Origin: Verrucomicrobiales bacterium
GTDB lineage: Bacteria; Verrucomicrobiota; Verrucomicrobiia; Limisphaerales; J093
Reading direction: 5' to 3'
NCBI GenBank assembly: GCA_024233215.1
Contig: JACKPW010000023.1
Coordinates: forward strand, 30,752-94,751
DNA: 64,000 bases
Under the pieces are notes generated by a model. It was not told the origin of the DNA. It made no database searches and worked only from the letters and a program-made list of their open reading frames with translations. Below are positions 1-8,050 of this stretch, piece after piece; within the stretch, counting starts at the first letter, position 1, and every line of letters begins with the position of its first letter. The position numbers were made by a program, and so were the translations under genes.

Positions 1-2789
1 CCTCCCGAGAAGGTCCAGGCGCCGGCGTAGTCCTGGTTCGCTCCGCTGATCATGACCAGGGAGCCCGTGGTTTCAGGATCGCCCGTCATCGCCACGGTCA
101 GGCCGCCGTCCCCTTCAATGACCGCATCGAGGTTCAGGTTCTTGGTCGTGCCCGTGCAATCGAGCGTGCTGTCTTCCACCACCGTGACCTTGCCGGCAAT
201 GCCCAGCGTGTCCCCGTCGAAGGTGTGGACCACCGTCCCACCGGCCAGCCGCAGGTCGGAGAACGTGGCGCTGGTCCCGCTCGCCTGGCGGAGGTTCAGG
301 GTGGTCGATGCCCCGCGGATTTCGAGCGACTTGCCCGGGAACGCGGGCGCCGCGGTATCGGGCGTGCCCAGGCTGCTGGCGTAGTAGTCCAGCAGCAGGT
401 AGTCCGCTCCGCTGTGCGCCGGCTGTCCGTCCGACCAGACGCCGGATTCATCCCACGAGGTGGCATTTTGCATCAGCAGGATGCCGCCGACCGGGACATC
501 GGTCAGTACCGTGGCTTGCGCGATGCTGCTTCCCTCCGCGTTCGAAGCGATCAAGGTGAAGACGGTGATGGCATCCACCGTGACCTCCACGCTTCCCGAG
601 CCGTCCACCGTGGCTCCGGCAACGTCGCCGATGCCCGGAATGATCAGGGCGTCGAACGCCCCGACTTCCCAGGCCAGCGTCACGGTCCCGCCGGAGTTCA
701 CCCGGTCCGGTGTGGCGGTGAAGCTCTGGATCAGGCCGGGATCAGGGATTGCATAGCGCTCGAACTGGGTCTGCACCTCGGCCGCGCTGAGCGTACGTCC
801 GAAGACATTGATCAGGGCGATCTCCCCCCGGAACTGGGTGGTGCCGTCCGGCGCCACCCCGGCCGAACCGCCCAGGGCTCCCGCGATGCCGGCGGCAAAG
901 CTGCTCCAACTGAACACGGTGGAGCGACCGTTCGGCGTGCCCAGCATGCCGTCGGACGATGCCGAGGCCTGGCCCCCCGCGGAACCATTCACGTAGAGCG
1001 TGACGCGCCCGGCGGCATCGTCCATGACCGCGACGATCTGGATGAAGTCGCCGGTGGCAATATCCGCCAGCGGGACCGACAGATCGTGGGTCTGAACCCC
1101 GCCGGAGCTGTCCAGAAACCGGACCGCGCTCTGGGTCATGAGGAGACACCGTCCATCGGCGTCACCGCCGGTTTCGAAGAGGACCTGATGCCCCGCATCC
1201 AATGTGCCGGGGCGGGCCCAGATTTCGTAGGTGGTGCTGCCCCCGGGGAAACTGAGCGCGTCGCCGCCCGTGTCATCCGTGAAGCTGATCATGTGGTTTG
1301 CCGCCGTCAGGCTGGTGGTGAAGCTCTGGAGATCGGTCACCAGTTCGTTCGACTTCATGTCGAAGTTGTTGACCCCCACCGAGTCCTTCCAGAAGCCGCT
1401 GCTGTTGCCGGGCAACGAGGCGTCGTACTGGTTGATAAGCGACGCAAGAATCGCGTCCACGACGACCGTGATCTCCGCGGTGGTGGTGCCGTAGGCGTTT
1501 CCACCCGTCAGCACGTAGGTGGTGGTTTCGGCGGGGAAGAGGGTCTGTTCACCACTGGCGGCCACGTCGCCCAAGCCCGAAATCGTCAGGGTTTCCGCCC
1601 CGTCCACCTTCCACTGCAGCACGGTCGACTCGCCCGGGGCGAGCAGGGTGCGGGTGACGTCGTAGACCCCGATGATGGGGGCGGCCTCCACCACCACGGC
1701 CACCGTTTCCTCCACGGTCACCGCCCCCTTCTGGAGGGTCAGCGTATAGGTGGTGGTGGCGGCCGGGTTCACCGCGGTGCTGCCGGTTCCCCCGGTGGTT
1801 TGGGGGGCGACATTCCCCACTCCCTGGTCGATGTGCAGACTGTCGAAATCACTGACCGACCAGGCCAGCGTGGAGGCGCCACCGGCGGCGACGGCCGGCG
1901 GGGTGGCGGTAAAGGAGTAGATCTCGGGGCGCCCGGCGGTGGAGGTGAGGGTGATCGTGAGCGCATCGGCCGAACCCGAGCCGTAGTCGACCGAGAAGGT
2001 GTAGCCCTGTTGGTTCGTGAAGGAATAGCCCTGGGCGAAGGTGCCGATCAGTTCGGTGTAGCGCATCAGCGTCCAGGAATCGCCGACGTTGAAGACGCCG
2101 TTCAGCGTGATGTGCAGGTTGGCGGACGGATCGAGGTCGACGTTCAGGCCGGTGGTGTTCGCCCGTTCGAGGGCTCCCACCTGGGCACCGTCGATCACGT
2201 AGGCCAATGTGCCGCCGGCGCCGATGCTGGATCGGTCGGTGGAGTTGAACTTGTTGTTGATGCCGGTGGGACGCATTTCGAGCGTGCCGTTGATGATCCG
2301 GAAGAACTTGAAATTGAGCAGTTCTCCCGCCACCACCACGGTGCCGGTTCCGCCCAAGTCATCTCCGATCTGGACCACCATGTTGCCGCCCTGGGACCGG
2401 AGCGAGGCACCCTCGGCGATGAAGACCTCCCCGACCCCGCCCTCACCCTCACCCACGTAGACGCCCGCACTGCCGCCATGCGCACCGCTCGTGGTCCCGC
2501 CGGTCACGTTCAAGGTGCCGGCAGTTCCCTGGCCCACGATGATCCGGCCGGGGTTGATGGTGATCTCCGACCCGATGTTCTCGCTGATTTCGCAGACGCC
2601 GTTGATGATGGCGGTGGCGCCGTCCGCTGGAACCCCCGTGTCCCAGCGATTGTCGTCCTTCCAGTTGCCATCGCCGGTGAAGGTTTGGGACCAGAGTGAA
2701 CAGGTCAGGGTCGCCAAGGCCAGCCCCCTGCCCAGGTTGTGGCAGGTGCGAGGCAGAAGCGCCATTGTGGGGGGCATGTTGATTCTCAT
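1..2789 (-). CDS. Secreted adhesin-like multidomain protein (5' part, runs off the window start)
   Basis: An uninterrupted minus-strand frame starts at the ATG at 2789 (MRINMPPTMALL) and stays open to base 1, so at least 929 residues are visible and the C-terminus is missing. A hydrophobic stretch at residues 20-33 ending in SLWSQ fits a Sec signal peptide. Residues 35-290 resemble the glycine-rich passenger repeats of autotransporter-like or PEP-CTERM-type proteins. Two short Ig/FN3-like segments follow, then a LamG/concanavalin-like domain at about 490-690 (SLINQYDASLPG, then YEIWARPG, then VTLYVNG). After it come another Ig-like segment and the start of a second passenger-like region. The role is inferred as cell-surface or extracellular adhesion or glycan binding. 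No catalytic motif is visible. The opposite strand also carries a long open frame, which I treat as a codon-bias shadow. Confidence 0.8.
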   Translation of the reverse strand, partial: MRINMPPTMALLPRTCHNLGRGLALATLTCSLWSQTFTGDGNWKDDNRWDTGVPADGATAIINGVCEISENIGSEITINPGRIIVGQGTAGTLNVTGGTTSGAHGGSAGVYVGEGEGGVGEVFIAEGASLRSQGGNMVVQIGDDLGGTGTVVVAGELLNFKFFRIINGTLEMRPTGINNKFNSTDRSSIGAGGTLAYVIDGAQVGALERANTTGLNVDLDPSANLHITLNGVFNVGDSWTLMRYTELIGTFAQGYSFTNQQGYTFSVDYGSGSADALTITLTSTAGRPEIYSFTATPPAVAAGGASTLAWSVSDFDSLHIDQGVGNVAPQTTGGTGSTAVNPAATTTYTLTLQKGAVTVEETVAVVVEAAPIIGVYDVTRTLLAPGESTVLQWKVDGAETLTISGLGDVAASGEQTLFPAETTTYVLTGGNAYGTTTAEITVVVDAILASLINQYDASLPGNSSGFWKDSVGVNNFDMKSNELVTDLQSFTTSLTAANHMISFTDDTGGDALSFPGGSTTYEIWARPGTLDAGHQVLFETGGDADGRCLLMTQSAVRFLDSSGGVQTHDLSVPLADIATGDFIQIVAVMDDAAGRVTLYVNGSAGGQASASSDGMLGTPNGRSTVFSWSSFAAGIAGALGGSAGVAPDGTTQFRGEIALINVFGRTLSAAEVQTQFERYAIPDPGLIQSFTATPDRVNSGGTVTLAWEVGAFDALIIPGIGDVAGATVDGSGSVEVTVDAITVFTLIASNAEGSSIAQATVLTDVPVGGILLMQNATSWDESGVWSDGQPAHSGADYLLLDYYASSLGTPDTAAPAFPGKSLEIRGASTTLNLRQASGTSATFSDLRLAGGTVVHTFDGDTLGIAGKVTVVEDSTLDCTGTTKNLNLDAVIEGDGGLTVAMTGDPETTGSLVMISGANQDYAGAWTFSG

Positions 2790-2933
2790 GGGTCGTGGCG
2801 TTGGTTTTACCGGCGGACTTCCGGTCAGTCAACCCTGACAAACGCGGAGCCTGAAGCTGCATTCGGTTCCGGGATGCGGTCCGCAGGAGGTCCGCCCGTC
2901 CGAGCCGCTGCATCAGTCCGCTCGATAGTGTCG

Positions 2934-3245
2934 ATGAAGGAATCGATTTCGCGTAAGGCACCCCCTGGTGCAGCATTCACCCCCATGAGCTTGATGCTTT
3001 TGGTTGTTGGTGGGATTATCACGGTGACGTTTCTCGGCGCACTGACCCTGTCCACCCGGCCAGGGATCGCGCAGGTTGCCGGCTCCATGGGGGCGCTCGG
3101 ATTCGCAGCGTTCTGCGTCTTTGGCTTCCTCGCGTCGCTGGAGCCAACCGGCTCGGCCGGCTGGCCCTGGCAGCTTGCCTATGGATTGCTGGGAACCGGC
3201 GCCGTCGCCCTCGCAGCGCGTCCCCTCCTCAGGCGTCGCGAATGA
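2934..3245 (+). CDS. Small hypothetical membrane protein with three hydrophobic segments
   Basis: A 103-residue frame starts at the ATG at 2934 (MKESISRKAPPG). It has three hydrophobic stretches at about residues 18-40, 49-68 and 78-96, separated by short loops, and a basic C-terminus (RPLLRRRE). This pattern fits a small polytopic inner-membrane protein with the C-terminus in the cytoplasm. I do not recognise a family. Its last 17 bases overlap the 3' end of pheT, which converges from the other strand. The gene upstream is divergent, so the 144 bp between 2790 and 2933 should hold both promoters. The hydrophobic pattern supports real coding. The start could also be the internal Met at residue 18. 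Confidence 0.55.
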   Translation: MKESISRKAPPGAAFTPMSLMLLVVGGIITVTFLGALTLSTRPGIAQVAGSMGALGFAAFCVFGFLASLEPTGSAGWPWQLAYGLLGTGAVALAARPLLRRRE

Positions 3246-5697
3246 CGGCCTGGAGTTGTTGCTTGAGCTGGGCGACGACCTTTTCGTGAGCGGCATTAAC
3301 CTCCGCGTCCTTCAGCGTGGTTTCCGGACTGCGGTAGGTGAAGGCGTAGGCCATGCTCTTCTGTCCCTCGGGCACGTTCTTCCCGCGGAAGACGTCGAAG
3401 AGATCCACCCCTTCGAGGTTCGCGGCCTTCGCCCGTTTCACCGCATTCAGTACTTCCGCATGCGTCACGGTGTCCGGCACGAACATCGCCACGTCGCGTC
3501 GGCTGCTCGGGAATTGCGGCAGGGTCTTGAACGAACGTCCGGCGTTGCGTCGGGCCAGCAGGGCATCGAGATCGAACTCCGCGAGGAACACCGGATCGCG
3601 CAGGTCATATTGCCGGGCCAGGGTCGGCATGAGCTGTCCCATCTCCCCCAGGGGGAGTTTTCCGCCCAGGGTGATTTCGGCGGATTCGCAGCAGAGGTCG
3701 GTTGGCGCGTCGCGTCGGGTCCACACCAGGCCGCGCAGGCCGAGTTGATCGAGAAACTCCTCGAGCACCCCCTTCAGGTCGAAGGCGTCGAATTTCGCGC
3801 CGCGTTCACTGCCGGTCCAGAACAGCGGTGCCCGGTCGCCGGTGAGGGCAAAGGCGACGCACCGACGTTCCAGCGGCCGGTCCCTGCCGGAGCGAAACAC
3901 GCGGCCGACCTCGAACAGGGCGAGGTTCAGATTCTTGTGACTCAGATTGTGACGCAGGGTGTCGAGCAGGCCGGGCAGCAGGCTGGGACGCATGACGTTC
4001 ATGTCGCTGCTCAGCGGATGCTCGAGCGGCACGAGGGCCTCGGCCGCCGCCACCAGTCGGGCGGCGGATTCCGCGATGAGGGTCTGGCCCTGCGCCTCGT
4101 CCAGGCCGAGACCGACGAGCAACTGACGCACCATCGCGATGTCGTCATGCACGGCGTCGAATTCGTTCGTCCCGATGGCGCCACGGGGCGGCGTCGCGGG
4201 AATCCTGTCCACGCCGTGCAGGCGACAGACCTCCTCGATCAGGTCGGCTTCGCGTTTCAGGTCGACGCGGTGGGTGGGGATTTCGAGGGTGACCGCCTCG
4301 CCGTGTGTGGCGGCCGGGGCATCCACGGGGCGGGGTTTGCGTCCCACCTGCTTCAAGCCGAGCTGACCGAGGTAGTAGTCGATCTCCTCCGGTCTCAGTT
4401 CGATGCCGAGCAACTCGTTGACCTTGTGATGCCGGAGCGTGATCCTGCGCGGCGCGATCGGATTGGGGCACGCATCGATCACGCCTTCGGCCAGTTGCCC
4501 GCCCGCGGTTTCGAGGATCAGTTGGGCGCATCGCCGGCTGGCCCAGTCGCAAATCCCCACGTCCGCGCCGCGCTCGAAGCGGTAGGAGGCGTCGGTGCGG
4601 AGGCCAAGCTGTTTTGAGGTGCGCCGGATATTGGTGGGGGAGAAGTTGGCGCACTCGATGAGGACGTCCACCGTCCGGTCATGGATCTCGGTGTTCAAGC
4701 CGCCCATGACGCCGGCGAGCGCAATGCCCTTCTGCTCGTCGGCAATCAGCAGCATCTCGTCCGTGAGCGTGTGTTCCTGTTCGTCGAGGGTGGTGAACTT
4801 GTCTCCGGCCGCGGCGCGGCGGACGACGATGGTGGGCTGGCCGGAAGCTCCCTTGCCGATGAGATGGTAATCGAAGGCGTGCAGCGGTTGGCCGGTTTCC
4901 ATCATGACGAAGTTCGTCACGTCGACCACGTTGCTGATACTGCGCAGACCCACCTTCTCCAGGGCGGTCTTCAGCCAGTCCGGGCTGGGCCCGATCTCCA
5001 CGCCGCACACCAGGCGTGCCGTGTAACGGGGACAGAGTTCGGAATCCTCGATGCGGACGGCGACGCGTTCTCCAATCGGGCCGGCCGACCCGGCAGTCGG
5101 ATCGCACGCGGGGAGGCGGAGCGGGTTGCCGGTGAGCGCGGCGATTTCACGGGCGATGCCGATGACGCTGTTGAGGTCCGGGCGGTTCGGGGTGACTTCC
5201 AGGTCGTAGACCACGTCCTTCCCGGCGCGACCGAGGTATTCCCCGAAGGGCTTCCCGACCGGGGCTTCGGCGGGAAGGATGAGCAGGCCGGCGTGGTCAT
5301 CCGAGAGCCCGAGTTCCTTGCCGGAGCACATCATTCCGTGGGACTCGACCCCGCGGATCTTGCCGACCTTGATGGTGAACGGCTCCTCGCCCGGACGGGC
5401 GGGGAGGGTGGTGCCGGGAAGCACCAGCGGAACCTTGTCGCCGGCCTGGAAGTTTTGGGCGCCACAAACGATCTGGCGTTCGCCCTGGCCATCATGGACA
5501 CGACAGACAGACAGCTTGTCGGCGTTCGGATGCTTGTCCCGGGTGAGGACCTCGGCCACCACGACGCCTTCAAAGTCACCCCCGACCTCCTCGATGCCCT
5601 CGACTTCGAGCCCGAGCATGGTGAGCCGCTCCGCCAGTTCGGCGGGTGACCAGTCAAAATCCACGTATTGTTTCAGCCAGTTGCGCGTGACCTTCAT
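3229..5697 (-). CDS. pheT: Phenylalanine--tRNA ligase beta subunit
   Basis: This 822-residue protein is the beta chain of the (alpha-beta)2 phenylalanyl-tRNA synthetase, a cytoplasmic enzyme that charges tRNA-Phe. The start at 5697 (MKVTRNWLKQYVDFDW) matches the conserved bacterial PheT N-terminus, and the longer upstream frame is not PheT-like. In order it shows the EMAP/OB-type tRNA-binding domain (about 40-150, with HPNADKLSVC), the B3/B4 editing domain (about 210-390, with TNFVMMETGQPLHAFD), the B5 domain (about 410-480) and the C-terminal FDX-ACB anticodon-binding domain (about 725-820, with PSSRRDVAMFVPD). Length is normal for the family (about 800 residues). pheS is not adjacent, which is less usual because pheST is often an operon. 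The 3' end overlaps a small convergent gene by 17 bp. Confidence 0.97.
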   Translation of the reverse strand: MKVTRNWLKQYVDFDWSPAELAERLTMLGLEVEGIEEVGGDFEGVVVAEVLTRDKHPNADKLSVCRVHDGQGERQIVCGAQNFQAGDKVPLVLPGTTLPARPGEEPFTIKVGKIRGVESHGMMCSGKELGLSDDHAGLLILPAEAPVGKPFGEYLGRAGKDVVYDLEVTPNRPDLNSVIGIAREIAALTGNPLRLPACDPTAGSAGPIGERVAVRIEDSELCPRYTARLVCGVEIGPSPDWLKTALEKVGLRSISNVVDVTNFVMMETGQPLHAFDYHLIGKGASGQPTIVVRRAAAGDKFTTLDEQEHTLTDEMLLIADEQKGIALAGVMGGLNTEIHDRTVDVLIECANFSPTNIRRTSKQLGLRTDASYRFERGADVGICDWASRRCAQLILETAGGQLAEGVIDACPNPIAPRRITLRHHKVNELLGIELRPEEIDYYLGQLGLKQVGRKPRPVDAPAATHGEAVTLEIPTHRVDLKREADLIEEVCRLHGVDRIPATPPRGAIGTNEFDAVHDDIAMVRQLLVGLGLDEAQGQTLIAESAARLVAAAEALVPLEHPLSSDMNVMRPSLLPGLLDTLRHNLSHKNLNLALFEVGRVFRSGRDRPLERRCVAFALTGDRAPLFWTGSERGAKFDAFDLKGVLEEFLDQLGLRGLVWTRRDAPTDLCCESAEITLGGKLPLGEMGQLMPTLARQYDLRDPVFLAEFDLDALLARRNAGRSFKTLPQFPSSRRDVAMFVPDTVTHAEVLNAVKRAKAANLEGVDLFDVFRGKNVPEGQKSMAYAFTYRSPETTLKDAEVNAAHEKVVAQLKQQLQAVIRDA

Positions 5698-5898
5698 TGC
5701 TTCTGCTTCTTCGTTTTGCGGCGCGGTGCCTGGGCCGGGCCGGGCAGGCGCTGTTCCACCAGAGGAGCCGACGCCGCGGGGGGGAGTGAACACCACCCGA
5801 GGTCCGAAGTGAAGCCGCGTGTGGCCGGCACGGGCCGGGCCCCTGCCCGCCACGACCCAGCCCGGGGACTTCCCGGCCAGCGGCCGGGAGGCCGAACA

Positions 5899-5932
5899 CC
5901 AGTTTCGTGTTGCACCTGCAACACGAAGCTGG
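5899..5932. terminator. Strong hairpin between the SGNH-hydrolase operon and pheT
   Basis: A perfect inverted repeat with 11-bp arms (TTCGTGTTGCA and its complement) and a 2-base CC spacer extends to about 16 bp per side with one G-T wobble. It lies 58-91 bp past the stop of the minus-strand hydrolase gene and about 200 bp before pheT, where a terminator would separate the two. No clear U-tract follows, so a REP-like or protein-binding palindrome is an alternative. The rest of 5698-5989 is GC-rich, with no other structure that I can support. Confidence 0.45.
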
Positions 5933-5989
5933 TCCACAGAGCGAAGCTGGATTCTTCAACGTGGCCAGCTCCACGGACCGCGGTCCCGG

Positions 5990-8050
5990 TCAGTCCGCCG
6001 GCTCCCGAATCAGCCGATAGAACCGGTCGGAGGACGGATCCACCGGCTCGGTGTGGGGTGGAGCGGGGGAGGGGGCGAGTCGGGTCCAGGGCCCGATTGC
6101 GGTCGGGGCCCATTCGAGGGTTGCTGTCCCTTCCCAGTTGAGCCGGATCTCGCCGTTTTCCAGAACCGCCGGTCCGAGGCGTAGCTCCGGCGTTCGCGGC
6201 GTCAGGCGGAGCACGCCCAGATAAGTGAAATGGTTGGCGTTATTGTTGTTGTCGGAAGGCGCGAGCGCGATGGTCAGGTCGCCGTTCGCCGTCGGCCGCA
6301 GTCCCAGGATCTCCGCCACTCCTGAGAGGTTGTTGGCGGCGTCCAGGGTGGCGGTCGCGGTCCAGGCGCCGAGAACGGTGTAGGTGGTTTCGCGATTGTC
6401 CCCGGCGCTCATCCGTGAGGCGTAAAACGCGAGGTCATACGCCAGGGTCGGGTCCAGGTGCATGATGCGAAACGCGGGGAACACGCTGCTCAGGCCACCG
6501 AATGCCTCGGTGTTGCCGAAGAGGGAGTCGCGGGTGGCGTTCGCGGGGAACGTTCCGGATGCCTCGGTGCCGCTTTCGTTGGCGCCGTTGAATCGTCGCA
6601 GGATGACAAGGTCGGCATCGGTGACGATCCCCACGCGATTCACCAGGTCCAGCAACCGGCCCGCGGGCACGGTGCCAATCTCGGCGGTGACGTTGTTCCA
6701 GACAAAGGCGGGATCATCCGGGGCCGCCGCGTGTTCCGTCGGGGAACCCCCGGCCCCGAAGTCGATCAACCACGGTTGCCGCTCCGGGTCGAGCACCTCC
6801 CCCTGGAAGTCCGATCCATCGGCGATGGCGTTGCCGGCCAGGTCGGTCACCCCGCTGACGGCCACCGTGAAAACACCGGTGATCGGCGTTTCCAGCGTCA
6901 GGGTGACGGTTGCCCCGTCGTTGCCGCGCAATGCCGAAACCACGGCCGGTTGTCCCGGGCCGAAACCGTAGTTCGCCGGGTTGGTTGCGGAGGGGACGCT
7001 GACGCGTTCACTGAAGGTCAGGATGACCGTGCGGCCGTCCTCGCTGGCGGCGCCGGTCAGGGCGGGCGCGGTCGTGTCCGGGGTGACGTGCAGGGTGGCA
7101 GTCCGGCTGGTCACCTGCGACACGCTGTTGCTGACGCTGACCGTGAAAGTGGCCCCGTCATCCGCCAGCGTCACCGGGTCCAGGGTCAGGTGCAAGGAAT
7201 GGACGCCGGGCAATGTCACGCCATCGCGGAACCACAGCACGGTCACGGGTGGCGATCCCGACACGCCCGCCTCAAAACTGACCGGACGAAACGCCTCGAC
7301 CGTTTGGTCGACGGGTTCGCGGGTGAACTCCAGGGGTTGGGGGTTGCCGGTGCCGGATCCGAGCCAGGTTTCGAGGACGGGCAGCATCAATGCCTCCCAG
7401 ATGTCGTAGCCCGCCGGTTTCATGTGGAGCATGTCGGACTGGAACAACTCGGGCCGCGGTTGGCCGTTATTGTCCAGCATCGGCGTGAAGACGTCGACGA
7501 ACTCCACGGCCGGATCGTCCGCCGCCATGGCTGCGAGGGCGGTGTTGACCGCGCGTTGGGCCTCCAGGAGGGAGGCGCGGCTTGGGCTGGGTTTCACCGC
7601 CAGGAGGCAGACACCGGTCCTTGGCATGGTCGATCGACAACGCGCGACGAAGGTCTCGTAATCGGCGACCACCCGCGCTACGGACTTGCCCGAGGCGAGA
7701 TCGTTGTCACCCTCGTAGGCCACCACGAGGGTGGGCTCGTAGGCGGCCACCACGCGGTCGAAATAGTAGAGCAGATCGCTCATCTCCGAGCCGCCGAAAC
7801 CTCGGTTCAGCACGGGGTAATCCGCGAAGGCGCCCGGCAGGTCCGGCCACCCGCGGATGCTGGAGGAACCGGTGAAGACCGCCGGGGCGGACGGCGGCGG
7901 GTTGGCCACATCCGCGCGTTCGAAGGCCTGAATGTCCGCTTCGAAACGCGTCGGATCCTGGGCCCAACCCGCCGCCGTCACCCACAAACCGGCTGACAAC
8001 GCGGCGAGCCGGAGCAGGGCGGTGGTGATCCCGAGGTTTCGGGACCTCAT
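5990..8050 (-). CDS. Secreted SGNH/GDSL-family hydrolase with Ig-like and C-terminal domains
   Basis: This 686-residue protein has a Sec signal peptide ending near residue 30 (TAAGWAQ). The SGNH hydrolase domain (about 32-232) shows block I FTGSSSI (Ser 62 or 63), block II GFGGSEMSD, block III EGDND (Asn 116) and block V DMLH (Asp 206, His 209). It is probably an acyl-esterase acting on decorated polysaccharide or lipid; the substrate is unknown. An Ig-like domain follows (about 242-322), then an SbsA/Big-type Ig domain (about 326-420). Residues 428-616 are one copy of the domain that occurs three times in the protein encoded just upstream. The C-terminal ~65 residues match a module shared by several secreted proteins here. 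Its ATG overlaps the preceding stop codon (ATGA), so the two genes form a translationally coupled operon. Confidence 0.88.
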   Translation of the reverse strand: MRSRNLGITTALLRLAALSAGLWVTAAGWAQDPTRFEADIQAFERADVANPPPSAPAVFTGSSSIRGWPDLPGAFADYPVLNRGFGGSEMSDLLYYFDRVVAAYEPTLVVAYEGDNDLASGKSVARVVADYETFVARCRSTMPRTGVCLLAVKPSPSRASLLEAQRAVNTALAAMAADDPAVEFVDVFTPMLDNNGQPRPELFQSDMLHMKPAGYDIWEALMLPVLETWLGSGTGNPQPLEFTREPVDQTVEAFRPVSFEAGVSGSPPVTVLWFRDGVTLPGVHSLHLTLDPVTLADDGATFTVSVSNSVSQVTSRTATLHVTPDTTAPALTGAASEDGRTVILTFSERVSVPSATNPANYGFGPGQPAVVSALRGNDGATVTLTLETPITGVFTVAVSGVTDLAGNAIADGSDFQGEVLDPERQPWLIDFGAGGSPTEHAAAPDDPAFVWNNVTAEIGTVPAGRLLDLVNRVGIVTDADLVILRRFNGANESGTEASGTFPANATRDSLFGNTEAFGGLSSVFPAFRIMHLDPTLAYDLAFYASRMSAGDNRETTYTVLGAWTATATLDAANNLSGVAEILGLRPTANGDLTIALAPSDNNNNANHFTYLGVLRLTPRTPELRLGPAVLENGEIRLNWEGTATLEWAPTAIGPWTRLAPSPAPPHTEPVDPSSDRFYRLIREPAD

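Noticed and set aside
225..2699. An 824-codon plus-strand frame opposite the first gene
   Set aside because: The minus-strand frame has a signal peptide and recognisable domains; this one has a low-complexity Gly/Arg/Val composition only.
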